Of a DNA stretch of 64,000 bases, positions 25,801-39,078 are shown one piece after another; within the stretch, counting starts at the first letter, position 1, and each line of letters starts with the position of its first letter. Below the pieces are notes generated by a model. That model did no database searches. It saw only the letters and a program-made list of their open reading frames with translations, and had not been told where the DNA came from. Source of the DNA: Azorinus chamasolen (taxonomy: Eukaryota > Mollusca > Bivalvia > Cardiida > Solecurtidae); assembly GCA_963576725.1 (NCBI GenBank), contig OY755252.1, forward strand, positions 55,558,431 to 55,622,430, in the 5' to 3' direction. A program made the translations under genes and the position numbers.

Positions 25801-28800
25801 TTTATTGACCTTTTATAACCCTTTACTCTATGCATGTTTATGAAATGTACAGTTTAATTTCGATATCTCGAACTTCAAGGGACCATGCACATAACTTCAA
25901 GATAAAAGAGATTCGAGTCATCAAATGTTTAATCTGAACAATTTCTTAAGTTACAGCTCAATGCAGGTCTAAAGTAATTTTGAAAGCTCATGTGGGGGAT
26001 CATCTAGAATAATTCTGTATTAAATTTGGAAGGATCGAACTTTTACTTCGAGTTATCCCGTAGTTCGAGTCATTCGAGTTTGAAATATCGAAGTTCAACT
26101 GTATATTAGATAGATTATTTATGTTTTATAATGGCACGTGAAGCGTTTGGCCATGACAGAGTCTATAGAATCTGATCAATATTATTTCATAAACAAATAG
26201 AGCAGATCCTTAGAAAACAGATCAGATTCTACAAGAACCTCTGATCTTTGTCTACACGTTACAAAGGCGTTGAAAATGGCGTAGGCTGTGACGTAAATGA
26301 TAACATGAGATCTTATTTATTCTACTCAAAACAATATTCTCAATGAAGATAATATTCCAAAAAAGGGAATTAATATACTACAGAAATACTTAAATTGCTC
26401 TTGTCTAATAGTTCCACAACTACGGGCCTTCTTCAAAGATTATCATGTCCAGACATGATAATCTTTGAAAAGGGTCTGTAGTGGTCGAATAGCAATTCAA
26501 GAATTTCTGCAAAACAATATTGTTTATTGAAGATCTGATCTGTTGCTGTTTCATTCTACGCTATTGCCTCTAAGTGTCAAACAGCCGTTTCGTACAGCTC
26601 TGATCAGTTGCTGCTTCATACACTATTGTCTGCGTGTCATACAGCCGTTTCGTTCAGCTCTGATCTGTTGCTGTTTCATTATACACTATTGCCTGCGTGT
26701 CTAACAACCGTTTCGTTCAGCTCTGATCTGTTGCTGTTTCATTATACACTATTGTCTGCGTGTCAAACAGCCGTTTCGTTCAGCTCTGATCTGTTGCTGT
26801 TTTATTATACACTATTGCCTGCGTGCCAAACAGCCGTTTCGTTCAGCTCTGATCTGTTGCTGTTTCATTATACACTATTGTCTGCGTGTCAAACAGCCGT
26901 TTCGTTCAGCTCTGATCTGTTGCTGTTTCATTTTACACTATTGCCTGCGTGTCAAACAGCCGTTTCGTTCAGCTCTGATCTGTTGCAAGTTTTCAATTAC
27001 CCCTGATTCGTTCATGTTTTTGTATTCACGGAGTGCCAAATCTCGATGAAATATCGAGTTACTCCTCATCGTCTCATCTGGATCCAATCTGTTTGCAAAT
27101 TGTAAATCAGGTTGCGCTCATCAGTAATAACCTTTTCATTCATATTAACACCCTTTTCACGCCTTTGCAAACAGAGTAGACCAAGCTCTGACGGCTCCTG
27201 TAGTATCTGACCATGATCTGTTTTGTTTGCTTATGGCATTAAAATATATCTAACTCTACACTTCCTGCCAATATTGAACATCCCCGTGTACATATACCAT
27301 AACAAAAATCATCTAATAATTAGCCACTGTGCCAATATTTGCTTATACATGTATATTCAACAGGGAACGTGTTAACCCTTTCCCTCATATAAACTTTTCA
27401 CGTATCTGCAAACAGTGCAGACCCAGATCAGACGGCTCCTAGAGGAGCCGTCTGATCAGGGTCTGCTCTGTTTGTTAATGGAATTTGATTGATCTGTTTC
27501 TATACTTTCTAAAATTGCTACAATGGCCCACCTTCCATATTTCATTCTAACTATTTTGACCATGAATATTCAGTAGGTATTGAGATTTGTAATAAACATA
27601 GAACAGGGAACGCGCTAATAGTGAATGCATTCGCTACCACATATTATTACCGCCAGCAAACATTGTCGGTTCTATTTTTCATTTTTGAATAGTCTTCATT
27701 TTTGTTTGTAGAATGTAACCACGGTATCAGACAATTTGTATCCTGGTGAGACATTGTGTTACTCGGCTTCTCATCTCGATCCAGATGATAAAATTAAGGC
27801 ACGATCACAGATTCGCTGTTTTGAAAGTAGCTAGGAACCAAGAATAAATGTTTAAGCGTTTTGTCTCTGATGATGAGCTGTTTAATCTCAAGTTTTTGTA
27901 AGAGGCTAGAGTTGATATTTAGAAGAAAATTATAATGATTAAATTCAGAAGAGCAGTTGCAATAAAGTATTGTTAAGAAACGAAACATGTGGCATTAATT
28001 GGTATGTATACATACATTCGCTGATAGAGTAACTAAAATTATACATGTTGTTATTTTTAACACCAGATATCATTTCAATCTTGTAACTTACAGGGCTAAG
28101 GAAGACTAACCCAACTCATGACCCTAACAACCGAGACAGTAGTTTAGAGGTCCCATCGAAATGCAACACGGTAGTTTTCCCTAAGTATCCAGAACTCTTC
28201 AGGGTCAGACCTTTACACAAGAAAATAAGAGAGTACGAAATTCTCTTGCTTGAATATGAGGAAGAAGAAGAGGAAGAGGGTGACATAAATGATGAAACTA
28301 CTGATACCGCCACCGCCATCGCTGCTGCTCATCCTCCTTGCGATGCGGATGATGACGATAATGATGATGATGATGATGATGATGAATTACATAACGAGAA
28401 CGGCAGAAAGAATGGTGATGGTGATGCAGCTGCAGCGATGGTGCATGAAGAGAAGGAGTGTAACTATGAAGGAGACGCCGAGTGGAGGCATGCGAGAGAA
28501 GATAAGAAAGATGATGAAGATGGTAATGATGCACGTGACGCTGATGTGGAAATGGAGAAGGAATTAAGCAAACAAAGTGATGATACAAACACCCAGGAAA
28601 GAGAAGAGAAGAATGATGATGAAGACGGTAAATGTGCACGTGAAGCTGATGGGGACATGGAGAAGGAAAGAAGCAAACACACTGATGATACAGATTGCCA
28701 GGAAAGAGAAGAGAAGAATGATGATGAAGACGGTAATAATGCACTTGACGCTGATGGGGAAGTGGAGAAGGAAGGAAGCAAACAAACTCATGATAAAGAT

Positions 28801-29357
28801 ACCAAGAAAAGAGAAGAGAAGAATGATAAAGATGGCAGAGGTGATGTTTCAGTTGCCCGTAGGAAAGGATGCAAGAAAGATGATGACCGTAAAGTTGATA
28901 TCCCAGTTGCTCAACAGCGCGATGAGGAGAAAGATGACCATGACAAGGTTCATATTTCAACTACCCATGATGGCTTAAAAAACAAACAGAATTTAGAGGG
29001 AAATGATGATACAGCGGTTTATGGGGACGGAACGAAGAAAGATAATGACAATGGATGCGACAGCTCAGCTGCTCCTCCTGCAGTTAAAATAACCCATATA
29101 AGTGATACTGAAGCTGGTCATACGAACGATGATAACAATGGAAATTTTGTTGCATTTGAAGACAGAATCAAAGAAGTGAAGAGAAACGCGTTAAACAAAA
29201 TCAACGATTCAGATACAAATAAGAGAATGCCACAGAACGACGAAGGTGATGGAAGTGGGGTTTCATTTGAGCCTGTAACGGAAAAGGTGAAAAGTCAACA
29301 AAAAGAATTTCAAAATGGAGTGGATTTCAATGGATTGGTTGATGATGATTATGATGC

Positions 29358-29398
<41 letters not shown>

Positions 29399-32300
29399 CC
29401 GACAATGAAGATGGGTGTGATTTTGATAGTGTCCTTAGCCAGAGCGAGACACAAATAGCTGAACATGGCGATTGTTGTGACGACATCCTTACCGACGATA
29501 CCCTTAGTCAATACTTGGACATTCAAACCGACACTGATAGATCTATTGAAAGTGATGGCGACATTGAAAATGGTGACGGACCAACTACTAGCTGTCATAC
29601 TAATGAAGACATAAATGGTCAAACGAAAAAGCGAACTTATATGGACGATCAAGAAGAAGACGATTCAGTGTCGGGTATTCTAGGAATTTATGCAATTGGC
29701 CAATATGATTTAGAATTTTCATTTTACAAATAAAATGATATATTATTAATATGTTTATATTCTGCCTCAGTCTTGTTTCTCGTACTTGTGTAATCGCTGC
29801 ATGGCGATTTCGTTGGGATACAGTATGGCGGAGGTCACGGATTTACAGATAATGGTGCGTACCCACATATTAAAATCATCATTTCTCCATCAAACCCTAT
29901 ACTGTGACCATTCTTTAGAATCGTCTCGAAGAATTATCACAGTATAGGGTTTGGTGGAGAAATAAAGGAGTTATCCTTGAAACTGTTTTAATTCACGCAA
30001 TCTTATCTGGACCTGTGGAGGAAAAAACACATTTTCGGTGCACGGAGGAAATTGCATTTTTTCGTGCACAGAAGAACACTCTGAGTAGAACCACTGACTA
30101 ACCTGCTGGAAGACTTCCTTACAAGAAAAGCCTATGCCCAAGTCAGGATTCAAACCACAGGGGCGAGGGACTAACAGACAGACCAATAAATAAACAAACA
30201 AACAGATTCTGAGGATGACCCAAAATAACATGCCTTTGGTCTAGATCTGGGGGTGGGGAGATAACTCGGAACTCTCAGACATGCATTGTTATTGTTCTTT
30301 AAGACGGGTGCCAGCTTAATGCAGCGTGGGAGCTATGCGGAAAGCCCAACTAGGAGATTTCTGTATTACTTTCCCCCTACATTAAGCAGCCACCTGCCTA
30401 AAAAGTTCTAAATTCTTCTTCACTATAAATTCGAGTTAACGAGGTTTAATACAATGAACGCGTGTAAGTCGAAACAGGGAACATTCGAACCAGAGCTAGT
30501 TGGCATTCGGTGCAGTGGGGTCTTCCAAAAGCATTAACTTACTTAAAGTAGTTTCAGTGCTTGGTTGTAAGGTTGTTGTTGTTGTTGCTGCTGGTGCTCT
30601 TGTTATTTCATCTGAAAAAAAGAAAAGTAGATTCAATCTTTCACATAAAATATGTTTTAAGCGACTGCTTGGTGAAATAAAAATGTGGATAACATATAAC
30701 GTCATATATATCGTCAAATATATATCTTTCGGTAAGGCATTTTGTAATGCCATGTCTTACCATACTCTTGTATAAGTTATGACGTCACATCTTATGTCTT
30801 ATTTGTGATGAATTAAAGTTTGATTTAATGATGTTGGGCAGACAGGAAACAGTTCTATGTGTAAGTGTGTTGTAGATCAATAGATTTAATTCGTGTATGA
30901 GCGCTCTGCATTTGCTGTGATTCGGTGTTTTTGGACTTCCTTTATATTCAACATCCTTTAGCGCAATGTGATCTATTCAGGGTCGCAGTGCCTTAACCCT
31001 TTCCCTAATATAAACGTGTTTTCACGCATTTGCAAACACAGTAGACCCAGATCAGACGCTTCCTATAGGAGCCGTCTGATCTTGGTCTACTGTGTTTGCT
31101 ATTGAAATTTGATAGATCTGTTCCTTTGCTTTCTAAAATGGCTACAATAGTCCGCCTTCAATATTTCATTATAACTCTTTTACCCATGAATATTCAGTAG
31201 GTATTAAACATAGAATGGGGAAAGGGTTAACTCTTTCGCTGCCAATGTCGCATCTGTGATTACCTATGTAATCAAGAGTAACGGCGTCTCATCAGGATCC
31301 AAACTATTTGTTACTGTGACTGTTTTTTTAAAAATGAAGAAAAGTAAAAAAAAATGTAGCAGATGACAAAGTTTGCAGGCGACAAAAGTTGGCTGGTAAG
31401 CTCCAAACTATCCTAGATAGTGTAACAGCTATGACCTAGACCCAGCCCAAACGATATAATTTTCAGTGAGGCGTTTTGCGTTTTATGTCTTATCATACTC
31501 TTGTGTACGTTATGTCGTCACACCTTGGTTTTTGGTTTCGGTGAGTTTAGGGTGTTGCTAATTTATATGCTGACATTATTTATAAAACAGACAAGGTCCA
31601 GCTCTATGAAGTTCACGTGTGTATGTGTGAGCGCGTAGATCTACTTCATTTGTGCTTCTGTTGGTGTGGACTTTCCTGTGTCATTTCCTAATTCCCTCGT
31701 CATATTCTCGATTCAGGCGAACTTTTATTTTCCAGTTTCATTCTTTTTAGTGCCACAATGTATTTTTATACAAATGTATTACTTTCATACTGACGATGTT
31801 TGCTGATAATTTAATTTCAAGCTTTCCTCCAAATTCAAATCAAAACCAAATCTTTGAGGAGGAAAAACAGTTTATTCTTCTTCTTTAACCCATTCCGTGC
31901 CACAATGACGGGTCTATGATATCACATGCAAACAGTTTGGATCCAGATGAGACGCCGAGTAACTCGGCGTCTCATCAGGATCCAAACTGTTTGTTACTGT
32001 TACTATGTTTTTGAAACAAAAAATGAAGAAAATAAAAAAATGAAAAATTATAGCATATGACAAAGTTAGCAGACGACAGAGTTTGGCAGCGAAAGGGTTA
32101 AAACCACGGGGTATATAGGGCTTATATGTTTGACTTTTAGCTATGACTTGTGGTCCTCTACTATAAGTAGATCTATTTACATCACAACCCTTTGGTCAAT
32201 GGCGGCGCCGTTCTAAGGGCTCCTAGTTTAACATAAAAAGTCTGAAAATATTCCACAAGAATTAAAGCTACGATAGTTGGTATGCAGTACTGGTCCGCGT

Positions 32301-35300
32301 CCATAATTCAAATCGACCATGGGGCGAATATCGTCCCACCCTAAGACCACTATATTTTCCCTGACATAAACTGGACACACCTACAGTAGAACCTGTACTA
32401 AGCGGTCAATCATTTATTGAACATAGGTGTCTTAAAAAGCAGGTGGGCAAAAGTAATGCAGAAACATTTTGACCTGCATTAAACTACCACCGATTTTACA
32501 TAACCATTATAAGACTTCTTTTTGATGGCCGCTTAAGACGGGTTATACTGTATCTGTCACAAGGGACCAACACCTGACTTTGTGGTGAAAGAGAATTTAC
32601 TGCAATGATACTTTTCAGGAACTTCTAAAATATTGTGTTTGACGAATGGTAGTGAAATGGCTTGCCTTACATTTTTCAGCGGCTATCTGTCTATTTTCAT
32701 TCTTGTTCTAGTTTTTCACCATTCAGGAACTATGTTACATTGTAATTTGCATATGACCCACTAGTATTTTGTAGTAAACTGTGATTTAATTAGTTTATGC
32801 CTAGACTGGCATACAACCTTTTTATAATGCCCCTACACATGGCCAAACTCGAAGTACAACATCCAGATACAGTCGTCTAATAGGATGAAAATCCTGGGGT
32901 CATTTTTACGACCTAGTAGTTATTTCAAAACACCATGCATATGATAATTAGCTACTTCGCAAGCCGAAAGCCATGCAGTCGGCCCATATTAACATAACCA
33001 CAGCAAATGTAATGCATTCTGTTTTACAGACCTTTTCTATATACTTCTCAGAGTTAAGTCAAAACGCCATATAATACAGAAATTCAAATTTACGCTTATA
33101 TTTAGCATGTAAGTCTGTCGAAAGTTCTGTTCTTAGAATAGATGCTAATGGGAAATTCCCCAGTAAATTAAAATCGACGTATACGACGATAATATCCGAT
33201 GTCTCCGAAAAAAGTTGACATATTCAACCCTTTCCCTCATATACGTGTTTTCACGCATCTGAAAACTGGGTAGACCCAGATAAGACGACCGTCTGATCAG
33301 GGTCTGCTCTGTTTGCTAATGGAATTAGATAGATATGTTCATATACTTTGTAAAATGGCTACAATGTTCCAACTGAATTATAGGGCAAATCGGCGTTTGT
33401 AAACAAACCTATCGATTTTACGCATGCGCAGTTAACTGGTGGACAAAACACCAGTAACAACCTATGTATCCCTATGTATAGACTAAGCAATAGTTAGCCT
33501 ACACATCATTTAACGGCTGTGTTGGTTAGGAATTGTTGGTTTCTGTACATTTACTATATCATTTGACTATAATGACAACTTTGTTTTAGTTTCGAAGGGT
33601 AGATACAGCAAGAAGCTTGAATTAATCGGCCTAAAGGAATGCCCTATAAATTAACAGCTGAACTTTGAAAAAAAACCCGATCCATTGATCTGGTCTTTCA
33701 TTGAAATTAGAGACATTCTTATTTATTTGTTGGACATGCCTGATATGTCGAAAAATTAAGATCAACAATATTTAAAATTTCGATTCTCGTTTTAAGTTAA
33801 TAAAATCTAGATATTAAGATATACAGTCTCATGGCGCTCATTTGGGTGTTGTAAAATGTCTTTCTGGCTACTGTACAGTACCGTAGCAGATCTAGTAAAA
33901 GTATTTTAGAATAGATTTATATCATATAAATCTAATTAGAATAAAGGAGCATTTACTAAAGAAAAGGAATTTGTTTAGAATTTTTTAGTTTTGAAACCAT
34001 TGTGATAATAGAGCATTTGCTCCTATGGAGCAAATTAATGCTCTGTTTATCACAATGGTTTCAAGAAGTAACCTTACAGAGGCGCCAACAAGCGTCAATA
34101 TGAAGGAATGGGTTAAGCCTTACCATCCTGTCAAAATAAGTCTGATCTATTGTATGTGTACCTACTTCCGATTCGTTCCAGCGCGATGGAAACTAGTGAC
34201 TGATTGTCAAACGGTTTGGTTCCAAATGAGACGCCGAGTTACTCAGCATATCATCTGGATCCAAACTGTTTGACACTCGATCTGATGCAAGCCAAGTCGT
34301 GCTTAGCATAACAGAATTAACGAGTTCACCATTATCGTTGAATGAGAACACTGTAGGTCTAGATTGGACCCCGGATGAGTCTGACCATTACTTGGTCAGT
34401 ACCAAAAATATGCCAGAAATTTATGATTTATGAAAACCCTAATTTCCTTAACCCTTTCCCTGTTCTATGTTTATTCCATATTTCAATACCTACTGAATAT
34501 TCATGGACAAAATAGTTATAATGAAATATGAAAAGTGAAAATTAGTAGCCATTTAAGAAAGTAAAGAAAATGATCTTTCAAATTCCATTAGCAAACAGAG
34601 CAGACCCTGATCAGACGACTCCTATAGGAGCCATCTGAGCTGGGTCTACTGTGTCTACAAACGCGTGAAAAACATTTATATGAAGGAACGGGTTAAGTGT
34701 TCTAGCACCCAGTCTCTCCTCTCTACCAGTCTGTACAGCTGAATAAGTCAGTTTGGAAACATTTTTGCAACTTTGGATTAAACAGACATAGTAGCAAATA
34801 GTTAAAATCCTTCAAACGGGCCCATCAGGGAGGTGTTTGATCTGGGTCTGCACTATTTGCATAAGTGTGTCTGTCAAAATACCTAGAATAGTTAGGGTAT
34901 CACTGGTAAATCTCTGAAATACATTCAAAAGTATAGATTTGTCCCCTTTTACACTACAATAAAACCCCTCTTAACCCGACTTCTAGTAGATAAAAATTTA
35001 GATACTTTTTAGGCAGGTGGCTGCTTAATGCAGGGTGAAAGTCATGCCGAACGCTCCGGGAGGAGCTTTCTGCATGATTTTCACCCTGCATTAAGCTGCC
35101 ACCTGTCTCCAAGACTGATATTTATACTGAATTTAACATCTGGTTTAGAGGGGTTTTACCGTACATGAATTTTTGAAATTCTTTTTCTTTCAAACCAGAT
35201 CTTAGCAACAACGTCGCACGACCATTGATAAAATTCACCAGGAAACATTGTAATGTCAATGAATCAAATTTCTGCATTTGAAGTGTCGTTCTACCCCAGA

Positions 35301-38300
35301 AATAGTACCGGCCATTGATGTTCGATATTTCATAGTAGTTCACAAAATGTTGAAAGTGTATCGAAATATCAATTTTATAATAAAATAATTTTTTTCGGTT
35401 ATGTGCCCATTTCCTGTACCTCCAACAATTCTATTATGTTCTGCAAAAATCTAACATGTTACTTTGGTCTACCTAACCATAATAACGCTGAATTTTTCAA
35501 ATGGACTGTTCCAAAATTCGAACAAGTCAAGCTAAAATGAGCTTATGGTTAATATTTACGGACTTTTTCCAAACAAAAATGCAACATGACAAACAGTGCA
35601 GATCCTGGCGAGAGGGCTCTTCTATGAGCCTTCTTAACTGGGTCTTCTCTGTTTGCAAAGGATATTAATGACTAGGCAAAAAGGGAATTTAACTAAGAAT
35701 CCGACGACCATGTATCGGACTTCTGTAAATACCACAGGAAGGGTATGGCACATTCCGAACCCGACGACCTTATGTCGGACTTCTGTTGTTAAAAGACACC
35801 ATGCAGTTTGAACAAAGGCGTCTGGATTGACAGTATGTCATTGGTGAAATCTATTCATTTTATGCTTGGAGAATTCATGAAAAATGGGTCTGTATAATTT
35901 GCATATTAAGTACATGTATGTACGTTCACAAGTCGTTGTTGCTTTTCACACCTTTGTAGCGTATAAATAGAACCATGTAACCCTTATATATTGGGACCCA
36001 AGCGGTGGTCGAGGGGAAAGAGCTGCGAATATGACGCCGGAATTCTTGGTTCTAATCCCGTCAAAACCAAATGTAAATAGGAAAAAGATTCTAGTATATT
36101 TTTTATTCATGTTCTTTATATTTTTGATATTCTTTTCTCTAAATGCATTTTAAAGCAAACAAACTCGAAAACATAAGCCTGCCTCTTGAAACTTGCTATG
36201 GACTTTTTAAAGCATTATCCTATATAACCATACAGTCCTGGTGTCAATAGTATGCGTTTCGATGAAACTAAGAGGCAGGATCCAGCATTTGTGCTAGGAC
36301 AACTATGAATTCGAAAGTACCATGTTCAATTTAAAATTTCACCTGCTCAATCTTTTGTGTATTGCGTATATAATTATACATATTCAATTAGTGTATGCTT
36401 TGCACAGTTTTATTTTAAGATTGTCAAACATCTAGGACCCTGATCACACACCGACACACACAATGTACAACTGGCAATTAGGTCACGATAACCTGCATAA
36501 TGTTTGAAAACTTAGTTTGTTTCAAAAGGAAATACTTCAGAGTTCAAACTGACTATAAATATCCCTGAGATTTGAACAATAATTACATCTGACATCAAAA
36601 ACAATAGTTTAAAAAGTACATGTATATAGACATAGAGCGCAAATGAAACGGATCCATGTAAGAAACTTGATTCGGAATGTCTACGAATGTCTAGATCTAG
36701 GGCGTTACCTTTGTTGGGCATCAAGTTTTAATGTATTTTGGGCACCTTGAATTCTTGGAGTTTTCCAACCACGTGTACGCACGTATGTATGTTTGTATAG
36801 TCAGGCATGCTTCTGGAACGTCTATTTAGAAGGGCTCTATTGAACTTAGTTGCCTCTAACTTTTCTGTTATGATTGTTGCATTTAAGAGGAGGCAAAACC
36901 TTGCCAAACCCAACTATTAGTAAAGATAAAATTAGAATGTTTTCTTGTCTTGGTGTATGTGAGTATATGCATGCAGTTGAATTGGTATATTATAATTTAT
37001 GTACAAATATGAGTAAAGCAGGAAACACAACATACAAAACAAAAAGCCACCCAAACAGCACCACAAGAAAGCACAGCAAATACAAAGACACGCACAAAGA
37101 CAAAACAAAAAAACAATATGGGGTGGAAGTACCGCCTTGGAACGGTCAGTGACAGTACTCACTGGGGGTTTAAACCGGTTAAGGGGCTCCCAACCTCACA
37201 CTTATTCCACCCCATCCTAAAAGGCAGTGCAAGTAAACTTATCATCGAGGGTAAACTGCATGTAGAACGGAAACATATTTAAGTGAAACAAACGTCTGTG
37301 TATGTAACTTGTTAAATACATGTAAATTAACCCATTACCTCATAGGCTATTTTTCAGCTCAAGATCTTGTCCTCTCAATAACTTGATGACTACTAGTATT
37401 GTATGTGCTGTCTTCATACTTAGTACCGTGGTTGTACAGGGCAAGTAGATGACCCTAATTGATTATGAGGTCATTCGGTAAAAGTTCAAGGTCACAATGA
37501 CCATCAACTCTAAAAACATTATTCGCTAAATAACTTGATAACATGAGCCGCCCCTATATTTATTAAAAGTGTGCATGTTTTGACAGCATATATTTTGGGC
37601 ATATAATGCTCCGACACATGGAGCTCTTGTTTTTATATTGTTATAATTTTGAAATATGCATGTGTTGTTAACTATTGTCTTGTTGCTCAATACTGAAATA
37701 AATCTATGTGCATATTCTGCGTTCAAAGTATGAGACACTCGTGTGAGAAAGAGAGAATTAGTCCATTGCAAACAAAGGTGACCGACGCATGCTTGGACTC
37801 ACCCACGGAACCCCCCCCCCACCAAAAAAAAAAAAAAACACAAAAAAACCCCAACAACAACAAACAAACACACACAAAAAAAAAATAAAAAAAATAAAAT
37901 AAAAAATAGTAAAAAATAAATAGGTAAATAAAATGTGTTCGAAGTATGTAAAACTAGCCTAAAACTATATATTTGAACCTTAAACCACTCCGAAAAAACA
38001 AGAAAAACACGACCCGGAAAAAAATTCCAATCGGGTCTATACATATATGTATTGAAAGGTACCTAACTACGTCAGATCAGCGGCGGAAAATACAGCAGTC
38101 ATGTTTTTCAAAGTCTTACAGCAAAGCCAATTCAACACCAATTTCGTCATTTTGGTCTTGATCCGTTCCAAATTCCATATGCTAAGCGGCACAATTAGTG
38201 CTTTCCTTAAATATTGCCCCGTTTTGTCACTGCAAGACCGCGAATTTGAAAATACGCTAGAGCGAAACGATGTGACTCCCGCCAGGATGCATAGACGTAT

Positions 38301-39047
38301 ATAGGGGGATCTGTATTCGATAATATTTTCAACAAAAACGCGAATTATGATGAAACACTATCGAAAAACATTAATATCACCGCAACTAAAACGGCGCTTA
38401 CTATTTCCAGTCTGCTACGAGGCGCCCGTTTTCTTTCTCCAACTTTCCTTTTGAACGGATGCGACCATTTTTCTGTGACCCGGCTCATAAACTATTCGAT
38501 ATGCAAATTGACTACTACTTCCGGGCAACAGCGAAATGGCCACCTCCGTTCAAAAGGAAAGTTGGAGAAAGAAAACTGGCCTCTCGTAGCAGACTAGAAA
38601 TAGCCAGTACCATTTTAACTGCGGTGAGTTGAATGTTTTTCGAATGTGTTTCAGCATAGTTCGCGTTTTTGTTGAAAAGTTTAACGAATACAGATCCCCC
38701 TATATACTTCTATGCATCCTGGCGGGAGTCACATCGTTTCGCTCTAGCGTATTTTCAAATTAGCGGTCTTGCAGCGACAAGACGGAGCAATGTTTAAGAA
38801 AAGAACTAACTGTGCCGCTTAGCATATGGAATTTGGAACGGATCAACCATGACTGTTGTATTTTCCGCCGCTGATCTGACGTAGTTAGGTACCTTTCAAT
38901 ACATATATAGACCCGAAAGGAATTTTTTCCGGGTCGTGTTTTTCTTGTTTTCCGGATTGGTTTCAGATAAAAATAGGTAGTTTTAGGCTAGTTTAACATA
39001 CTTCGATCACATTTTTTTTTTTGGGGGGGGGGGGGATGTGTATGTGT

Positions 39048-39078
<31 letters not shown>

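Noticed and set aside
36000..36065. Functional tRNA gene
   Set aside because: Pol III box-like motifs only; no cloverleaf that I could fold. At most a SINE head.
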